Shown here: piece by piece, positions 11,060 to 22,996 of the stretch
Layout: the number at the start of each line of letters is the position of its first letter
Position numbering within the stretch: the first letter of the stretch is position 1
Source: Cenococcum geophilum 1.58
Taxonomy: Eukaryota > Ascomycota > Dothideomycetes > Gloniales > Gloniaceae
Reading direction: 5' to 3'
DNA length: 64,000 nucleotides
Assembly: GCA_001692895.1 (NCBI GenBank)
Contig: KV748214.1
Span: forward strand, 1-64,000
Made by a program: the position numbers and the translations under genes
The notes under the pieces: model-generated
The model's input: only the letters and a program-made list of their open reading frames with translations
What the model was told of the DNA's origin: nothing
Database searches by the model: none

Positions 11060-14000
11060 GTTAGGAAAAGTAGAGGCCTATAGAACCAGAGGGAGCTAGT
11101 AGTAGAGCCTTAGACCCTTAAAGGAATTTAAGGACAATACCTAAATTTAAGAGTTAAATAGTAAGATTAATAGTTTAAAGTATTAATAGATAGTGGAGTA
11201 ATAAGGAACCATATCTTACTAATAGCAGTTAAAAGGATGGGGTTACTATACAGATAAAAAGAGCACCCTTATTTATTAGTAATAATTTTAGGAGATCTAA
11301 TAGCCTATAGAGGAGGTATTATTAATCTTAAAATAGGACTAATTTAGATAACTATTAAAGAAAGATAAATTAAGATATCTTTTAATATATTACCATTAGG
11401 GAATAATAAAGCAGTATTAGGAATACCTTAGTTATAAGAATATAATCTAAAGATTAATTAGGTTATAGGTTAGGTTAATATTAGAGATATATAATAACGT
11501 AAGATATAATAATAAACTAAGTTAGTATAGTATTAAGTTGGAGCAATATATAAGGAGACTAATTAAGGATTAAGTTATATACTAAAGAGATACTATAAAT
11601 ATAGTAAAAAATTATAGTTACTAGAAAGTAAAAAGCTATTAGAATATAGAGTATAGGATTATAAGATAGAATTAGAACTAGGAATAAGTTTAAGGTTCTT
11701 TCCAATCTATAAGCTTACTAAAGAAGAGGGTAGAGCATTAAAAGAATTTATCTAGGAAAATCTTTAAAAGGGATATATTAGACTATTATAGTTATTAGCA
11801 GGATATCTAGTACTATTCGTACTAAAGAAGAATAGAAAACTTAGGCTATACATTAACTATAGATAGTTAAATAGCATTACTAGGAAGGATAGGTATCCTT
11901 TACCCTTAATTAGCGAAATCTAAGACAGGATTAGTAACGCGTAAATCTTTATAAAGATAGATCTAAGATAGGCGTATTATTAGATTAAAATTAAGGAAGG
12001 CAACAAATAGAAGGTAGCCTTTAGGTTAAAGGAAGAACTATACAAACTACCAGTTATATAATTTGGGCTTATAAACGTACTAGTAACGTTTTAGAAGCGT
12101 ATTAACAATATATTAAGAAAATACTTAGATGAATTTATTATAGTATACCTTAATAATATTATTATCTACTTAATAAGTAAGAAAGAACATAGAGAATATA
12201 TTAAATAGGTCTTAAGGAGACTATAGGAAGAACAGATGCTAGTAGCAATTAAGAAATACAAGTTCTTTACTAGGAAGACGGATTTTATTAAATTTATTAT
12301 TAAATTAAGCTAACTTAGTATAGATCTAAAGAAGATTAAGGCTATAGTAAATTAGTAAGAACTAGAAAATATAATATAGTTAAGGTATTTCTAGGGTTCT
12401 GTAACTATTATAAAAGGTTTATAGCTTAATAGTTAAAGGACATTAAGCCACTTATAAAATTAATAAAAAAAGAAGAACTATAGATATAGGGAGAAGAATA
12501 AAAGGAACTATTTAAGAAAATTAAGCAGTTGTTTACCTAGGAGCCAGTTCTTAAAATCTATCAACTATAGTTAGAGATAGTGGTCGAAATAGATATATTA
12601 GACTATATACTAGGAGCGTGCTTTTTATAGAGATATAAAGATAGATAGCACCTAGTGGCATATTATAGTTAGAAGATAATACCACTAGAACTAAACTATA
12701 ACATCTATAATAAGGAGTTATTAGGTATAGTTATAATATTAAGGGAATAGAGATTATTCTTATAAGGTATAGAAAAACTATTTATAGTTAAGATGGATTA
12801 TAAGAACCTAATAGGGTTCCTAATAATAAAAGAACTTAATTATAAACAGGTTAGATGGGTAGAGATGCTTATAGAATACTATTTTAAGATTTAGTATACT
12901 AAGGGTATAGAGAATACACGAGCGGATGCTCTAAGTAAAAAGGCTAAACTATAGAATAATAAAAAGCCATTAAGGGCTTTACTGCGAAAGGATATAGATG
13001 GATTAATTAGGTATAATTATCCGAAGATTATAGCAATATAAGAAGAAAAGATCTATAAATTACTAGAGAGTAATTAGGTATAAAAGATCCTAGATATATA
13101 GGCGGAGGATTTAGACTTAGAGTAGTATAAAAATTAAGAAGTAATATACGTGCCGAGATCTATTACAAAGGAGTTTATTAAGTTATTTTATAAAGGACTA
13201 ACTTAAGGATATAATAGAGCTATAGGCTTAGTGTTAAGACTTTAAGAGGAGTATATTATTAATAGAATTTAGGGACTAGCTAGGTAAGTTATAAAGGAAT
13301 ATCTAGATTACTAAAGAAATAAACTAATAAGGTATAAGCTATATAGAGAGCTACAACCTATTAAAATACTAGAAAGACTATAGGAGGTTATATTATAGGA
13401 CTTTATTATTAAGTTACTAAAGTTAAGAGATCCTATTACTGGATAAGATTATAACGCGATCTTAGTAATAATAGATAAGCTTATAAAGTAGGGGTACTTT
13501 ATAGCATGCATAGAAGAAATATTAGCGGAAAATATTGCTAGAATTTATATTAAAGAAGTGTTTATAAGGTATAGAGTACTAAGTAAGATTATATTAGATA
13601 GAGATTTAAGATTTATAGCAGTATTCTAAGAAGTGTTTTTAGCAGAGTAAGGAGTTTAAGCAGCAACTTTTACTATATATTATCTATAGACAGATGGTTA
13701 AATAGAAAGATTAAATTAGACGCTAGAGTAGTATCTAAGGTATTATATTAACTATATACAGAATAATTAGGTATCGCTATTACTAATTATATAGTTTGCA
13801 TATAATATAATACTATAAGAAGGAATAGGCACGTTACTATTTAAGGCGAATTACGGATATAAGCTAAGGACCTTATTATCGCTATATTAAGTAAAGAAGA
13901 TAAGTAGTATAGCTAAGCAAAGAATAAAGAGTTTAATAAATCTTTATGCAGACCTTATAGAAATAGCTAAGGTGGTATAGCAAAGGATAAAAAGGCACTA

Positions 14001-14440
14001 TAATGCTAAGAGATCTAAGGGACTAGATCTTAAGGAGGGAGATAAAGTATAGCTACTATATAAAAATTTTAAGAGTTAACGACTAAGTAAGAAGTTAGAC
14101 TATATTAGACTAGGACCTTTTAAAATTANNTANANNNTTTNANNNGTTATATTTAAGTTAAACCTACTAGCTAAAATAAAGATCTACCCTATATAGTATA
14201 TTGTAATGCTAGAGCTAGTATATAGAAATGTTAAGCTACTAGTCTATAAAGTAGATATATATAGAGGATAAAAGGAAGATAAATAGTAAGTTTTAAGGAT
14301 CGTTAATTATAAGGATATAGATAATAAAATATAGTATAAAGTAAAGTAGATAGGTTATAATAAAACTACCTAGAAGCTATTAGAGAACCTAAAGAACGCT
14401 ATAGAAAAGGTATAGGAGTATTAAAAGAGAAAAGGTTAGG
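11060..14440 (+). pseudogene. Pol of Gypsy-A: protease, RT, RNase H, integrase, chromodomain
   Basis: In one frame the remains read in order: aspartic protease (LIDSG at about 11183-11197), RT with the active-site box reading VYLNNIIIY at 12143-12169 instead of YLDD, RNase H at about 12540-12960, and integrase with a DFI motif at 13399 and DRD near 13600. A C-terminal chromodomain lies at about 14284-14430 (NYKDIDNKI...YKVK.IGY). Many TAA/TAG codons and D-to-N changes show RIP. A cluster of ambiguous bases lies at 14130-14148. The chromodomain places the element among chromoviruses, whose integrases are thought to be guided to heterochromatin by histone marks. Confidence 0.88.
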
Positions 14441-15398
14441 TAACATTAATAAAGGGGAATCGCTAAAGAATAAGTCACTTAAGGGGGACCCAGGAAGAGC
14501 GACTGCCGAACTACTTAAAGTTATTTCCTTCTCTGTTAGAGGAGAATCCGTTCTTTTATTACTAAGTTCCTATAAACCTTATTCTATAAGTTTTTACTCC
14601 TTAGAACGAACCTTTTTACGAACTTTCTTAAGATGAATTAACTAAGTAGATGCAGCAAGACGAGAATTAAGAGCCTATTGTTAAGCATTAGCAGCCTCTT
14701 TTTTAGTGTCACGTAAGTGGCGAAGTTCCGCTAAAGTAATGGATAGCTTATTATTAAGCTTTATAGTAGTAGATTAAATATAAGACCCTATAATAAATTA
14801 CTTAGGGAACTTAGAGACTATTAAGAGTTATAGGACGTGTATACTTAGCGTTAGGAATTAAGCAAATATTATAGGATAATTAAACGTTTGCTTTAGTGCA
14901 CTTTAAGTAAAAGGAAGGTTGCTAAGCTAAAGGACTCGCTAACGTAATATATACTAACCCCTCTTTTATATAATAAGAACACGGAGATGGCATTACTTTA
15001 CTAAGTGATAGTATGGAAGAGACTATACGCGTATAATAAAGAGTTAAAGAAGAAGAAGGTGCTTTAGGCATTATAAGTAATAATATTAACCAAATTAATT
15101 AAACGGATATTATACCTCTAGTAAATAACTTAGAGATACTAGGTATTTTTAAGGACGAAGATAAAGAGGAGGGAGATAGTGTTACGGACGCTTTAAGTAC
15201 AATGTTATAACTACTTAGAGAGAAGTTAAAAGAAGCTAGTTGGTTAATATAGGTATAGTCTAGGATAGAACCCGTGGAACTATATGACGAGGAATAGTAA
15301 GCAAAGTTACGTAATATAATCTGTGTAATCTAGGTAATCTGCGAGATCTATAATAGAGCGAATAGAGTAGATAGAGTAGATAGAGTATCGACTTTTAT
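14440..15398 (-). pseudogene. Antisense ORF of Gypsy-A between pol and the 3' LTR
   Basis: Read on the minus strand from the LTR position equal to the 7793 ATG (here ATA at 15398), a frame runs out of the 3' LTR with only TAA/TAG interruptions to about 14800 (Ser/Pro-rich, then PSFYLKCTKANV). From about 14880 a frame shifted by one base is the conserved one. It includes a 38-codon block at 14646-14759 (LSITLAEL...EAANA...ALNSRLAAST), followed by a Lys-rich stretch (LIHLKKVRKKVRSKE), a likely basic helix or coiled coil. The same block is in Gypsy-B, -C and -G. A frameshift, an intron or two separate ORFs must join the parts. The 3' end overlaps the chromodomain region. Function unknown. Confidence 0.5.
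15158..15179 (+). promoter_or_regulatory. Polypurine tract of Gypsy-A
   Basis: A purine-rich run (AAGATAAAGAGGAGGGAGATAG region) directly abuts the 3' LTR, as needed for plus-strand priming; it is conserved next to the 3' LTRs of Gypsy-B and Gypsy-C. Confidence 0.6.
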
Positions 15399-15599
15399 AG
15401 GAGTATGGTTGTGTATTTAAGGACCCTTAGTCCCTACCTAGATAGTTTCTTCCTTATAGTAATTCTTAGAATATAATTAGAGTTAATCTGTTAGGCAACT
15501 ACTCCACCAGTTGTTATTACGTTGTTGACTTTATTTAATACCTATATACCTAGCCCATTAACGAGTCTACCGTAGTTCCTACTACAAGGCTCCGTTACA
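15180..15599 (+). repeat. 3' LTR of Gypsy-A
   Basis: 420 bp, TGTTACGG...CCGTTACA, followed by ACGGC target duplication at 15600-15604. It carries many more transition changes than the 5' LTR. Confidence 0.95.
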
Positions 15600-15928
15600 A
15601 CGGCTCCCACTTAATAAAAAGTTATAACGAAAACCTATCTTTATAATCACGCCTTATATAGATTTATAATATATATAAAATTTATAAAGAATCTTCTTTA
15701 GGAAACCTTTTACATATATTTCTTTTTTATAAAATGGCTTATAATTAAAGTAGTATAATATCTTACCTAGTTATATATATATATGCACGTGCCCTAGGCC
15801 ACTTTCTTAGTAGGTAACGTACATAGTACGTCTCTCGCTCCTGTATATACCTCTTCTTCTTCTCTTTAGCCTAATATTTTCATGATATAGCATTTGTTTA
15901 AGCTTTGGGTCAGATAGTGATAATAATA

Positions 15929-16005
15929 ACTATATAACCATAATTAGCTCCATAATTCCGATTATTATATAATTAAAGAAAGTGATTCTGATTTGGTTAT
16001 ATAGT
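15929..16005. repeat. Inverted repeat, 12-bp arms
   Basis: ACTATATAACCA at 15929-15940 and its reverse complement TGGTTATATAGT at 15994-16005, 53 bp apart. Low-complexity AT content makes significance modest. Confidence 0.45.
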
Positions 16006-16046
16006 AATATTAATTACATCTTTTAGGCACGGGCCTTTACGTAATA

Positions 16047-16078
16047 TTATCTACACGTAAGTTATTACGTGTAGATAA
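16047..16078. repeat. Perfect 14-bp hairpin with 4-base loop
   Basis: Arms TTATCTACACGTAA (16047-16060) and its exact reverse complement (16065-16078) flank GTTA. No poly-T follows, so a transcription terminator role is not supported; it is most likely a transposon-derived foldback. Confidence 0.6.
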
Positions 16079-16543
16079 CACACTTACCCTAGAGCTTTCC
16101 TAGAGCTTATCCTAAAGCTCTACCTCTCCCTCTTTTTATTTCCGCTATTTCCGCAGTTAATTATATAGTTATATTTACGTAATATAATCAGCAGGTGCGA
16201 TTATAATTAGGTTGGTTATATTCTTATATAATATAATATAATCGTAACTAACTAACTAATTATTGCCATTACTGGAGTCAGAGGTATTTATTCGAGCCAT
16301 TATATATATATGCCTTATATTTTTCCTAAAATATTTTTTATATATTATTTATAGTATAATCTAGGATTAAGTATTACTTTTTTCTTACTTAAGGGTCGCC
16401 TAATAAAATTCTTCTAACGAAAGGATTTAAAAGGGAGCTATATATAAGCTAAAAACTTATATAGAGGAATATTAGTAATAGGTTTGTTAGTAGAAGTTAG
16501 TGCTAAAAAAAGCGGATAGATTTATCTATATAACCTCCTAGTA

Positions 16544-16963
16544 CAGCGATGTGCACGACCAGCTTCCACCCCCCTCTGGAAAAATATTATTTCGCTTCGG
16601 TACGCGGGCTCGCCAAATCGCCACCAACTGTACAGATGGTTGCCCTGGAGAATCGCCTTGGTTGCCAGGAGAACTAAAATGAGGACGCACGCGCCCTCCC
16701 ATCCCCCTTAACTGCGCACCCCCGCTGTGGCCGCCAAAACACGAATACAAAGCTGTTCCTGCAATTGCTGATGAAATTTGGTGATATCGTATGGGTGGAA
16801 ACCTTACGATATTTAACAAAGATCACGACACTGTGGAGGATCGCGAAGTCTGCCAGAAGTAAAGTTCTTACAGCCAAGCATGGGCGTTCGCTACGATTTC
16901 TAGCGAGCCCGCGTACCGAAGCGAAAAAATATTTTTCCAGAGGGGGGGTCGTGCACATCGCTG
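16544..16963. mobile_element. 420-bp MITE with about 65-bp terminal inverted repeats
   Basis: The outer ends CAGCGATGTGCACGACC and its inverse lie at 16544 and 16963 and are flanked by TA (16542-16543; 16964-16965), as for Tc1/mariner-type MITEs. The inverted repeats extend about 65 bp. The left arm carries roughly 8 extra bases (around AGCTTCCA, after 16560). The interior is GC-balanced, has no RIP signature and no ORF with recognisable coding character, so this is a young non-autonomous insertion into older RIPped DNA. It does not share ends with the Tc1 element at 4284. Confidence 0.85.
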
Positions 16964-16965
16964 TA

Positions 16966-17296
16966 TTAGTAAGATTACGATTAAGTTTAGGGTAATAATT
17001 AAGCAGCTTCTAGCAGGCTCTCTACTTACGGTTTAGCGACGATATAGATACCGCCCTATTATAAGTAGTAGAGGTTTATATCCCCTAGCATAGTAGTGTA
17101 GCTCGGCCCCCTAAACCTAATATTTAGATTAGATATAGCTCTAGGAGAGCGCTTAGTAGCTTTCTTTTTATTATATTTCTAGTCTATTTTTGTATTAAAA
17201 ATAATATAAAAAGCGTCTCTTTATTATACCTTATAAATAAAATCCGTTAACCTTTTAAATAGTTTTTAGGTAAAAACTGTTTTATTTTATACCGCT
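16966..17296 (-). other. Probable distal part of Gypsy-F, left of the Gypsy-E insertion
   Basis: Read on the minus strand and joined to 53568 across the Gypsy-E insertion site, the frame of the Gypsy-F pol continues here with only TAA/TAG stops. No integrase motif could be recognised, so assignment to Gypsy-F rests on frame continuity and the CCGCT/CTGCT target duplication. Confidence 0.4.
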
Positions 17297-17562
17297 TTAA
17301 ATATTACAGCACTAGTAAAAACTAGTAGATTGCGGCTAATAGATATTAGTGGATTATAATAAATAGTTGCAGATAGTCGTAGATAGTTTTATATAGTTTT
17401 AAATAGTTGCCGTTACGTAACCAGAGGATCGTATATAACGTTAAGCGGCGCTACCCTTCGTCTCCTTTCCTTTTTCTAGCTTTAGATCCTCGTTTATAGA
17501 CTACCAATCGTATAGGCTTACGCGTCCCTCTTACCGTGCTCGTGCCTTAATTAACTAAGTTG
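17297..17562 (+). repeat. 5' LTR of Gypsy-E
   Basis: 266 bp; aligns with 22980-22996 plus 53314-53562. The expected terminal TG is degraded. Confidence 0.82.
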
Positions 17563-17639
17563 CTAATATTATCTAAAGCTTAACTACCTCTTCTTCCTAA
17601 GAAGGAACTTAAAAAATATTTACGGACTATAAATAAGAA

Positions 17640-18950
17640 TAGAACACAGAAATAGACCTAAAGACTATTATAGAACTAGAAGAATAAAAAAGAATAATAA
17701 GATTTATAAAACACGTATAGACTAAAACCCCTGCAGAATCCTACTAAAAGTTACCCTAATAACCGTACTACGATGCTAAGAAATATAGCAGCTAGCAAAG
17801 TAGCTATAGGACCCTTAAATACCTCTAATGGTAAAATAGCAACTAACTTAAACTCCTAGGTAGAGCTTATAGTAGCTAATACCAAAATTAAACGACTTTA
17901 AGAGCTGCTTAAAGCTAGAGAACCCCCTATACCTAGTAAAGAGTCATTAGACACCTAAAGACTTACTATAGTCCTTAAAGCTCTAGCCCAACATATAGCA
18001 TTAGTATTATTACGGTCCGTAAAGGTCGCGGACCCCCTATTACTTATAAACGGAACCAACCCTATATTTAATAATTAGAAACTTTAATTATAGGATAAGC
18101 TTAAAGTTAATGCAGACCACTTTCCTACTACTTAGGCTAAAATAGCCTATGTCTTCGGCTGTACTAGTAGGGATATATAAACGCACCTACGTCCGCAGTA
18201 CGTATAGGACTTAGCAGATCCCTTCCTCTCTAAAAAAGAGATAATTATTTACCTATCTTCTATCTATAAGGATCCCTCTAAAGCACAAAACACCTAACCT
18301 AACCATAAAAGCCTAAATATAAAAACAACAGAGACCTCCTTAGCCCTTTAGACCTGCTTTCTACACCTAGCTAGCTAGGCTTAAATTCCCTAGGAAGATT
18401 TAATATTAGACCTATTTAATAAGCTTACCCTAGACCTAGAGCAAGCTATACTACTAGTTTTTACTACTATATAGACGCTAAAGGAACTTACGGACTAGTG
18501 CTTAGCTATTAACTAAGGCCTTTATTAAATTAAGGTATATACCAAATAGTATAAAGCTATAACCCCTTTAAATTAGACTATAAGCAATATAAGAACGGCC
18601 CGTAATGCCCTAGTACAATTAGCAACCCCCATAGCACTACCTGTATAGCCCACTGCTAATTTAGTAACTAGCTATATAGCCAGTCCTACTATAGGTCTAG
18701 CGAATACTCGGCCTATATATAGTAACCCCTATATATAGGCCCTTAGTAATTAAGGAGCTTACTTCTCTTATAGTTAGAAAGGTTACTATATAAAGGATTA
18801 CTTAATGGGTATAAAAGCGGACAAGGTTCTATTAATCCAGAAGAATAGCGCAAAGTTGGAAAAAGAGGAACTTTAGAGGAAGACTCCTCTCTAGGGTTAA
18901 AAGGGATTAATATATTAGATATTAATCTGGGTTAGCTAGTTAGTAAAAAA
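17640..18950 (+). pseudogene. Gag of Gypsy-E, RIP-inactivated
   Basis: The plus strand reads as a decayed capsid-like segment around 18080-18560 (VNADHFPTT.AKIAYVFGCTS). It is followed by a CCHC zinc-knuckle remnant at about 18750-18805 whose Cys codons read Tyr and Ser. TAA and TAG stops are frequent. The start codon is not identified; limits are approximate. Confidence 0.65.
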
Positions 18951-21900
18951 AGCTATACTATCCCTTATACTTTATTCCGTAATAAATACTAAGTTTTAAC
19001 CTTTGCTTTAGCTAACTCTAGAGTAAATACCTTTACCTTAATAGATACCTAATATACTATAAAGCTGGCTAACTTTCTAAATATACCTATTAAAGAACTA
19101 CCTAAACTAATTTCTATCCGCGGATATAACGGGCGGATAGAACTACCTATTATAACTATCTTATAGATTTACCTCCGCATTAACAGATAAAGGTAATATA
19201 ATATCCCCTTTCTTATTACGGACCTAGGTAGCTATAATATAATCATAAGGCAAAAATAGCTAGCCTATTTAGGCTTATAGCTTAATATACAGAGTAAACG
19301 GCTTATCTAGCCTAACACCTTCCTTTATAAAAGAAATTAGTATTATAATAGAAAACCTTATACAGCCCTAAATTAATGCTATTTACTAGGCCAATGCTAT
19401 ACGTAGGGGCTAGGCCTTTAAGAAAGATATATAGCTTAATTCGCAACGGATTTATATACTACGTCGCCCCCAGACTACCTATATTACGCTACCCGCATTA
19501 AAGACCTAGAAAGTTAGTAGTAATCTAAAAAAAAGCCCCCTATAGAGAGCTTAGGCCCTATATAGCTATAAAGAATAGTAAGGGACGTTGGACGTTATAC
19601 TAAACTAATAAATTAAAGGGATAACCTATAGAAGATAGAATAGGAGCTAAGAAAGATTATAAACCCTAAACCGTAAAATACGGTCTAGAAAACGGCTATA
19701 AGGAAACTAGTAAACCTCCTACCAGTTAATATCTACTGCATTAGTGCTATAGGATTTTACTAGAACTTAATTTAGCTTAATACCGTCACCTTTACAATGA
19801 GCTTATATAAAATTAATTAAATAATTAAGGAAAAGGGAAGCGAGCTTATAGATAAGAAACTAGTAGAATAAAAGCTGCCCTATTAACACTAGAAATTTAA
19901 GGATATATTCTCTAAAGTAGTATCTAATATACTTCTACCTTACTAACTGTATAACTATAAGATTAAGATTAAGCAGGGTAAGAAAAACACCCTTAGCTTT
20001 AGCCCCCTCTATAAGCAGTCTATTACCAAATTATAGGCTATAAAGTAGTATCTTATTAATAACCTAAATAAGGGCTTTATTAAGCCTAGCTAAACCCCTT
20101 TTACCTTACCTATTCTCTTTATTAAAAAGCTAAATAGAGGACTCCGCTTCTATATTAACTACTATAAGCTAAATAATATAACCCGTAAGGACCGCTATTC
20201 GCTACCCCTACTTAATAAAACTCTAGCCTAAATAAGTAGAGCTAAAGTTTTTATAAAGCTTAATATCCGCCAGGCCTTTTACTAAATTAGAATAAACCTT
20301 AGGTCTAAAGATTTTATTATATTTTAAACCTATTACAGAATATATAAATATAAGGTACTCCCTTTTAGACTAACTAACGGACTAGCTACGTACTAGCGGT
20401 ATATAAATAATATACTCTTTAACTACCTTAACGACTTCTATACGGCCTATTTAGATAATATTATAATCTACTTTAAGAATAAGCTAAAATATAAGGAGTA
20501 TATCCATAAAGTCCTATAACAGCTCCGTAAGGCTAGCCTCTAGGTTAACATTAAGAAGTTAAAGTTTAGTGTTAAGCGTATAAAGTACTTAAGTTTTATT
20601 ATTAGTATAGACGGAATTAAAACTAACCTAAAGAAGACGGCTATAATTAACTAGTAGGCACCCCTACGGACCGTAAAGGGGGTATAACTATTTTTAGGTT
20701 TTTATAACTTCTACTAACGCTTTATTATAAACTACAGTAGGATCGCCTAGCCTCTTAACCATCTTACTAAAAAAGACCAGCTCTTCTACTTTAACGCTAT
20801 ATATAGGCAGGCCTTTAATAAGCTTAAGAAACGGCTAGTATCGGCTCCCCTACTTGCCTATTTTAACCTAGAATAGCCCTTAATGCTAGAAACTAATACC
20901 TTAGACGGTATAATAGCTAGTATTTTTTCCTAGAAGCAACCGGACGGAGAGTAGCACCCTATTATATACTATTTAAAGACTATAATAGATGCTAAGCTAA
21001 ACTACTANATCNATAATAAAGAAATNCTNGNTATTATNTNTAGCTTTTAGNACTNGNGTANNTAGCTANAGGGNACCCCTAANCNNATTAAGGTAGTTTT
21101 AGATTATAAGGCCCTAGAATACTTTATAATAACTAAGGCCCTTATAGCCTAGCAGGTATGCTAAGCGGATACCCTATCTTAGTTTAACTTCTTAATTATA
21201 TATAGACTAGGCGCTATAAACCGTGCGGATACTCTTATAAGGTATAAGTAAGACCTAGATAACTAGACAGCTATAAAGATCTTATTACGGACCTAAACGC
21301 TACTATAACTAAAATACCTTAACCCCTAAATACGGGCAGAACTAAGCACAGACTCCTTAAGCGCTAAGATATATCCTATTAACTCCTCTAAACTTAACCT
21401 TATTAATAAACTACTATAAGCTAACTAAATAACCCCCTCTTTATAGGAGTACTATAAAAAGGTAAAGAACGTTGCTAGCCTATAGTCCCTTAAAAACGGA
21501 CTACTTAAGCACTAGGAATAGCTAGTAGTAGCTAAGGAATAAAACTTATGGACCTAGCTTATTACTAAAGCTTATGCCTAAGTCTCTATAGCCTACCCTA
21601 GAAAAAATAAAACCTATAAAATTATTAGTAACCGTTACTACTGGCCCGGAATAGTTATAAATATTAACCGTTATATATAGAACTGCGATAGCTGCCGTAG
21701 ATCTATAATCCCATAAGATAAGACCCTAAGACTATTAAAACCACTCCTAATACTAAAACGCCCTTAGTAATATATCTTTATAGACTTCTATAAGCTACCT
21801 ATAGACTATAATAGATATAATATAGTTATAATTCTAGTTAATTGCTTTAGTAAGCGCCTATTCTTAATCCTATATTATAAGAATATTAATACTAAAGAAG

Positions 21901-22970
21901 CGGCCTAATTATATATCTACTATATTTACCAAATCTACGGACTACTAAATACTATTATATCCAATTATAGGCCGCAATTTATATTAGTATTTTAGAATAA
22001 GTTTACCTAAATCTTAGGTATTAAGTTAAAGCTTTTTACCGCATACCACCCCTAGATAGATAGTTAGACGGAAATTATAAATTAATACTTAAATTAGAGA
22101 CTTCGGCCCTTTATTAACTTCTTTTAAAATAATTAGGCCAAACTGCTACCCCTAATAAACTATACCTAAGTGACCCTACCCTACAACTTTATAGGATTTG
22201 TCCCTATTTAACTGGAAATAGGTTACTTACCCTATATAAGCTTTAACTAGGAAAGACTAAAAGGACCCTAAACCGTATATAAAAACTATCTTATAAGGAA
22301 GCATAGTAGTATACTAAGCGCTTAAAAAAAGCCTAGACGGTAGCCTATATAAATCTAGAAAGGGCCTAGAAATTAATATAATAATAGGTAAATAAGTATA
22401 GGCGAGAGCCTGACTTTACCGTAGAAGATATAGTCTAGGTTATAATAAAGAACTAAATAATGGAACAACCTAGCCATAAGCTAGACTATTAGATAGCAGA
22501 ACCGTATAAGGTTTTTAAAAAGATAGGCAATATATACAAAGTAAAGCTCCCAGATTCAATTAAAGTTCACCCTATTTTCTCTCTAGATAAACTATAAAAA
22601 GCTATAAACAACCTATTACCTAGATAAAAGAATAAGCCTCCCCTACTAATTTAAGTTAATAGCGACAATAAATAGGAAATTAAAGAAATACTAGCCTATA
22701 AGCTTATAAGGGGAATGTTAAAATATTATATTAGTTAGAAAGGGTATAACCTAAACCCCACTTAGTACCCTATATAGAACTTTATAGGTAGTCCCTATAA
22801 GCTTTAGGAATTTTATAGTTATTACCCTAATAAACCTAGACCTTTAAAGTACCTTAATAAGTAAATAGAGTGCTAGAATAGCGAAGATAATAAGCTGCCT
22901 ATTAAGTATAAAGATAAGAATACCCTATAGATATAATATAGACGTATAAAGCCTAAGGGTAGGCTTTTTT
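18950..22970 (+). pseudogene. Pol of Gypsy-E: protease, RT, RNase H, integrase, chromodomain
   Basis: A protease-like segment lies at about 18990-19200 (TLIDT). RT begins near 20085 with LRFYINYYKLN; its box reads AYLDNIIIY at 20445-20471 (second Asp to Asn). RNase H covers about 20870-21260. Integrase follows, with the DCDSCR zinc part near 21690, the first Asp in FIDFYKLP near 21780, ISNYRPQF (D to Asn) near 21960, and the Glu in TEIINQYL near 22070. A clear fungal-type chromodomain is at about 22670-22760 (EIKEILAYKLIRGMLKYYI, then a WYP-like box), with the usual GSPYKL tail. Ambiguous bases cluster at 21008-21084. Confidence 0.85.
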
Positions 22971-22979
22971 AAAAGGGGG

Positions 22980-22996
22980 TGTAATATTATAGCACT
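22980..22996 (+). repeat. First 17 bp of the 3' LTR of Gypsy-E
   Basis: TGTAATATTATAGCACT follows a purine tract (AAAAGGGGG); the last five bases, GCACT (22992-22996), are the Gypsy-B target duplication. Confidence 0.85.

Larger units (their letters stand above)
7575..15599 (+). mobile_element. Gypsy-A: full-length Ty3/Gypsy chromovirus, 8,025 bp, RIPped
   Basis: Two 420-bp LTRs (7575-7994 and 15180-15599) enclose gag, then protease, RT, RNase H, integrase and a C-terminal chromodomain, the order of Ty3/Gypsy chromoviruses. The 5-bp target duplication ACGGC is perfect (7570-7574; 15600-15604). A purine tract (about 15158-15179) precedes the 3' LTR. The 5' LTR is far less mutated than the 3' LTR: C-to-T and G-to-A changes dominate the differences. 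Gag is in one frame and pol in another, so a frameshift or ancient indel separates them. A region of about 700 bp between pol and the 3' LTR carries an antisense frame described separately. Confidence 0.95.
15605..16541. other. AT-rich DNA between Gypsy-A and the MITE
   Basis: No coding signal is recognised. It contains two inverted repeats annotated separately, TA-rich microsatellite-like tracts (for example 15768-15793), and palindromic TATA-rich sequence near 16215-16240. It may be remnant DNA of Gypsy-F or of an unknown element. Confidence 0.4.

Noticed and set aside
16047-16078. Hairpin as a transcription terminator or ncRNA
   Set aside because: No T-run follows and the context is a eukaryotic, transposon-rich region; a foldback remnant is simpler.
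16538-16995. Three 76-94-codon ORFs across the MITE
   Set aside because: They lie on the inverted repeats of a non-coding element, overlap one another on both strands and extend across its ends.
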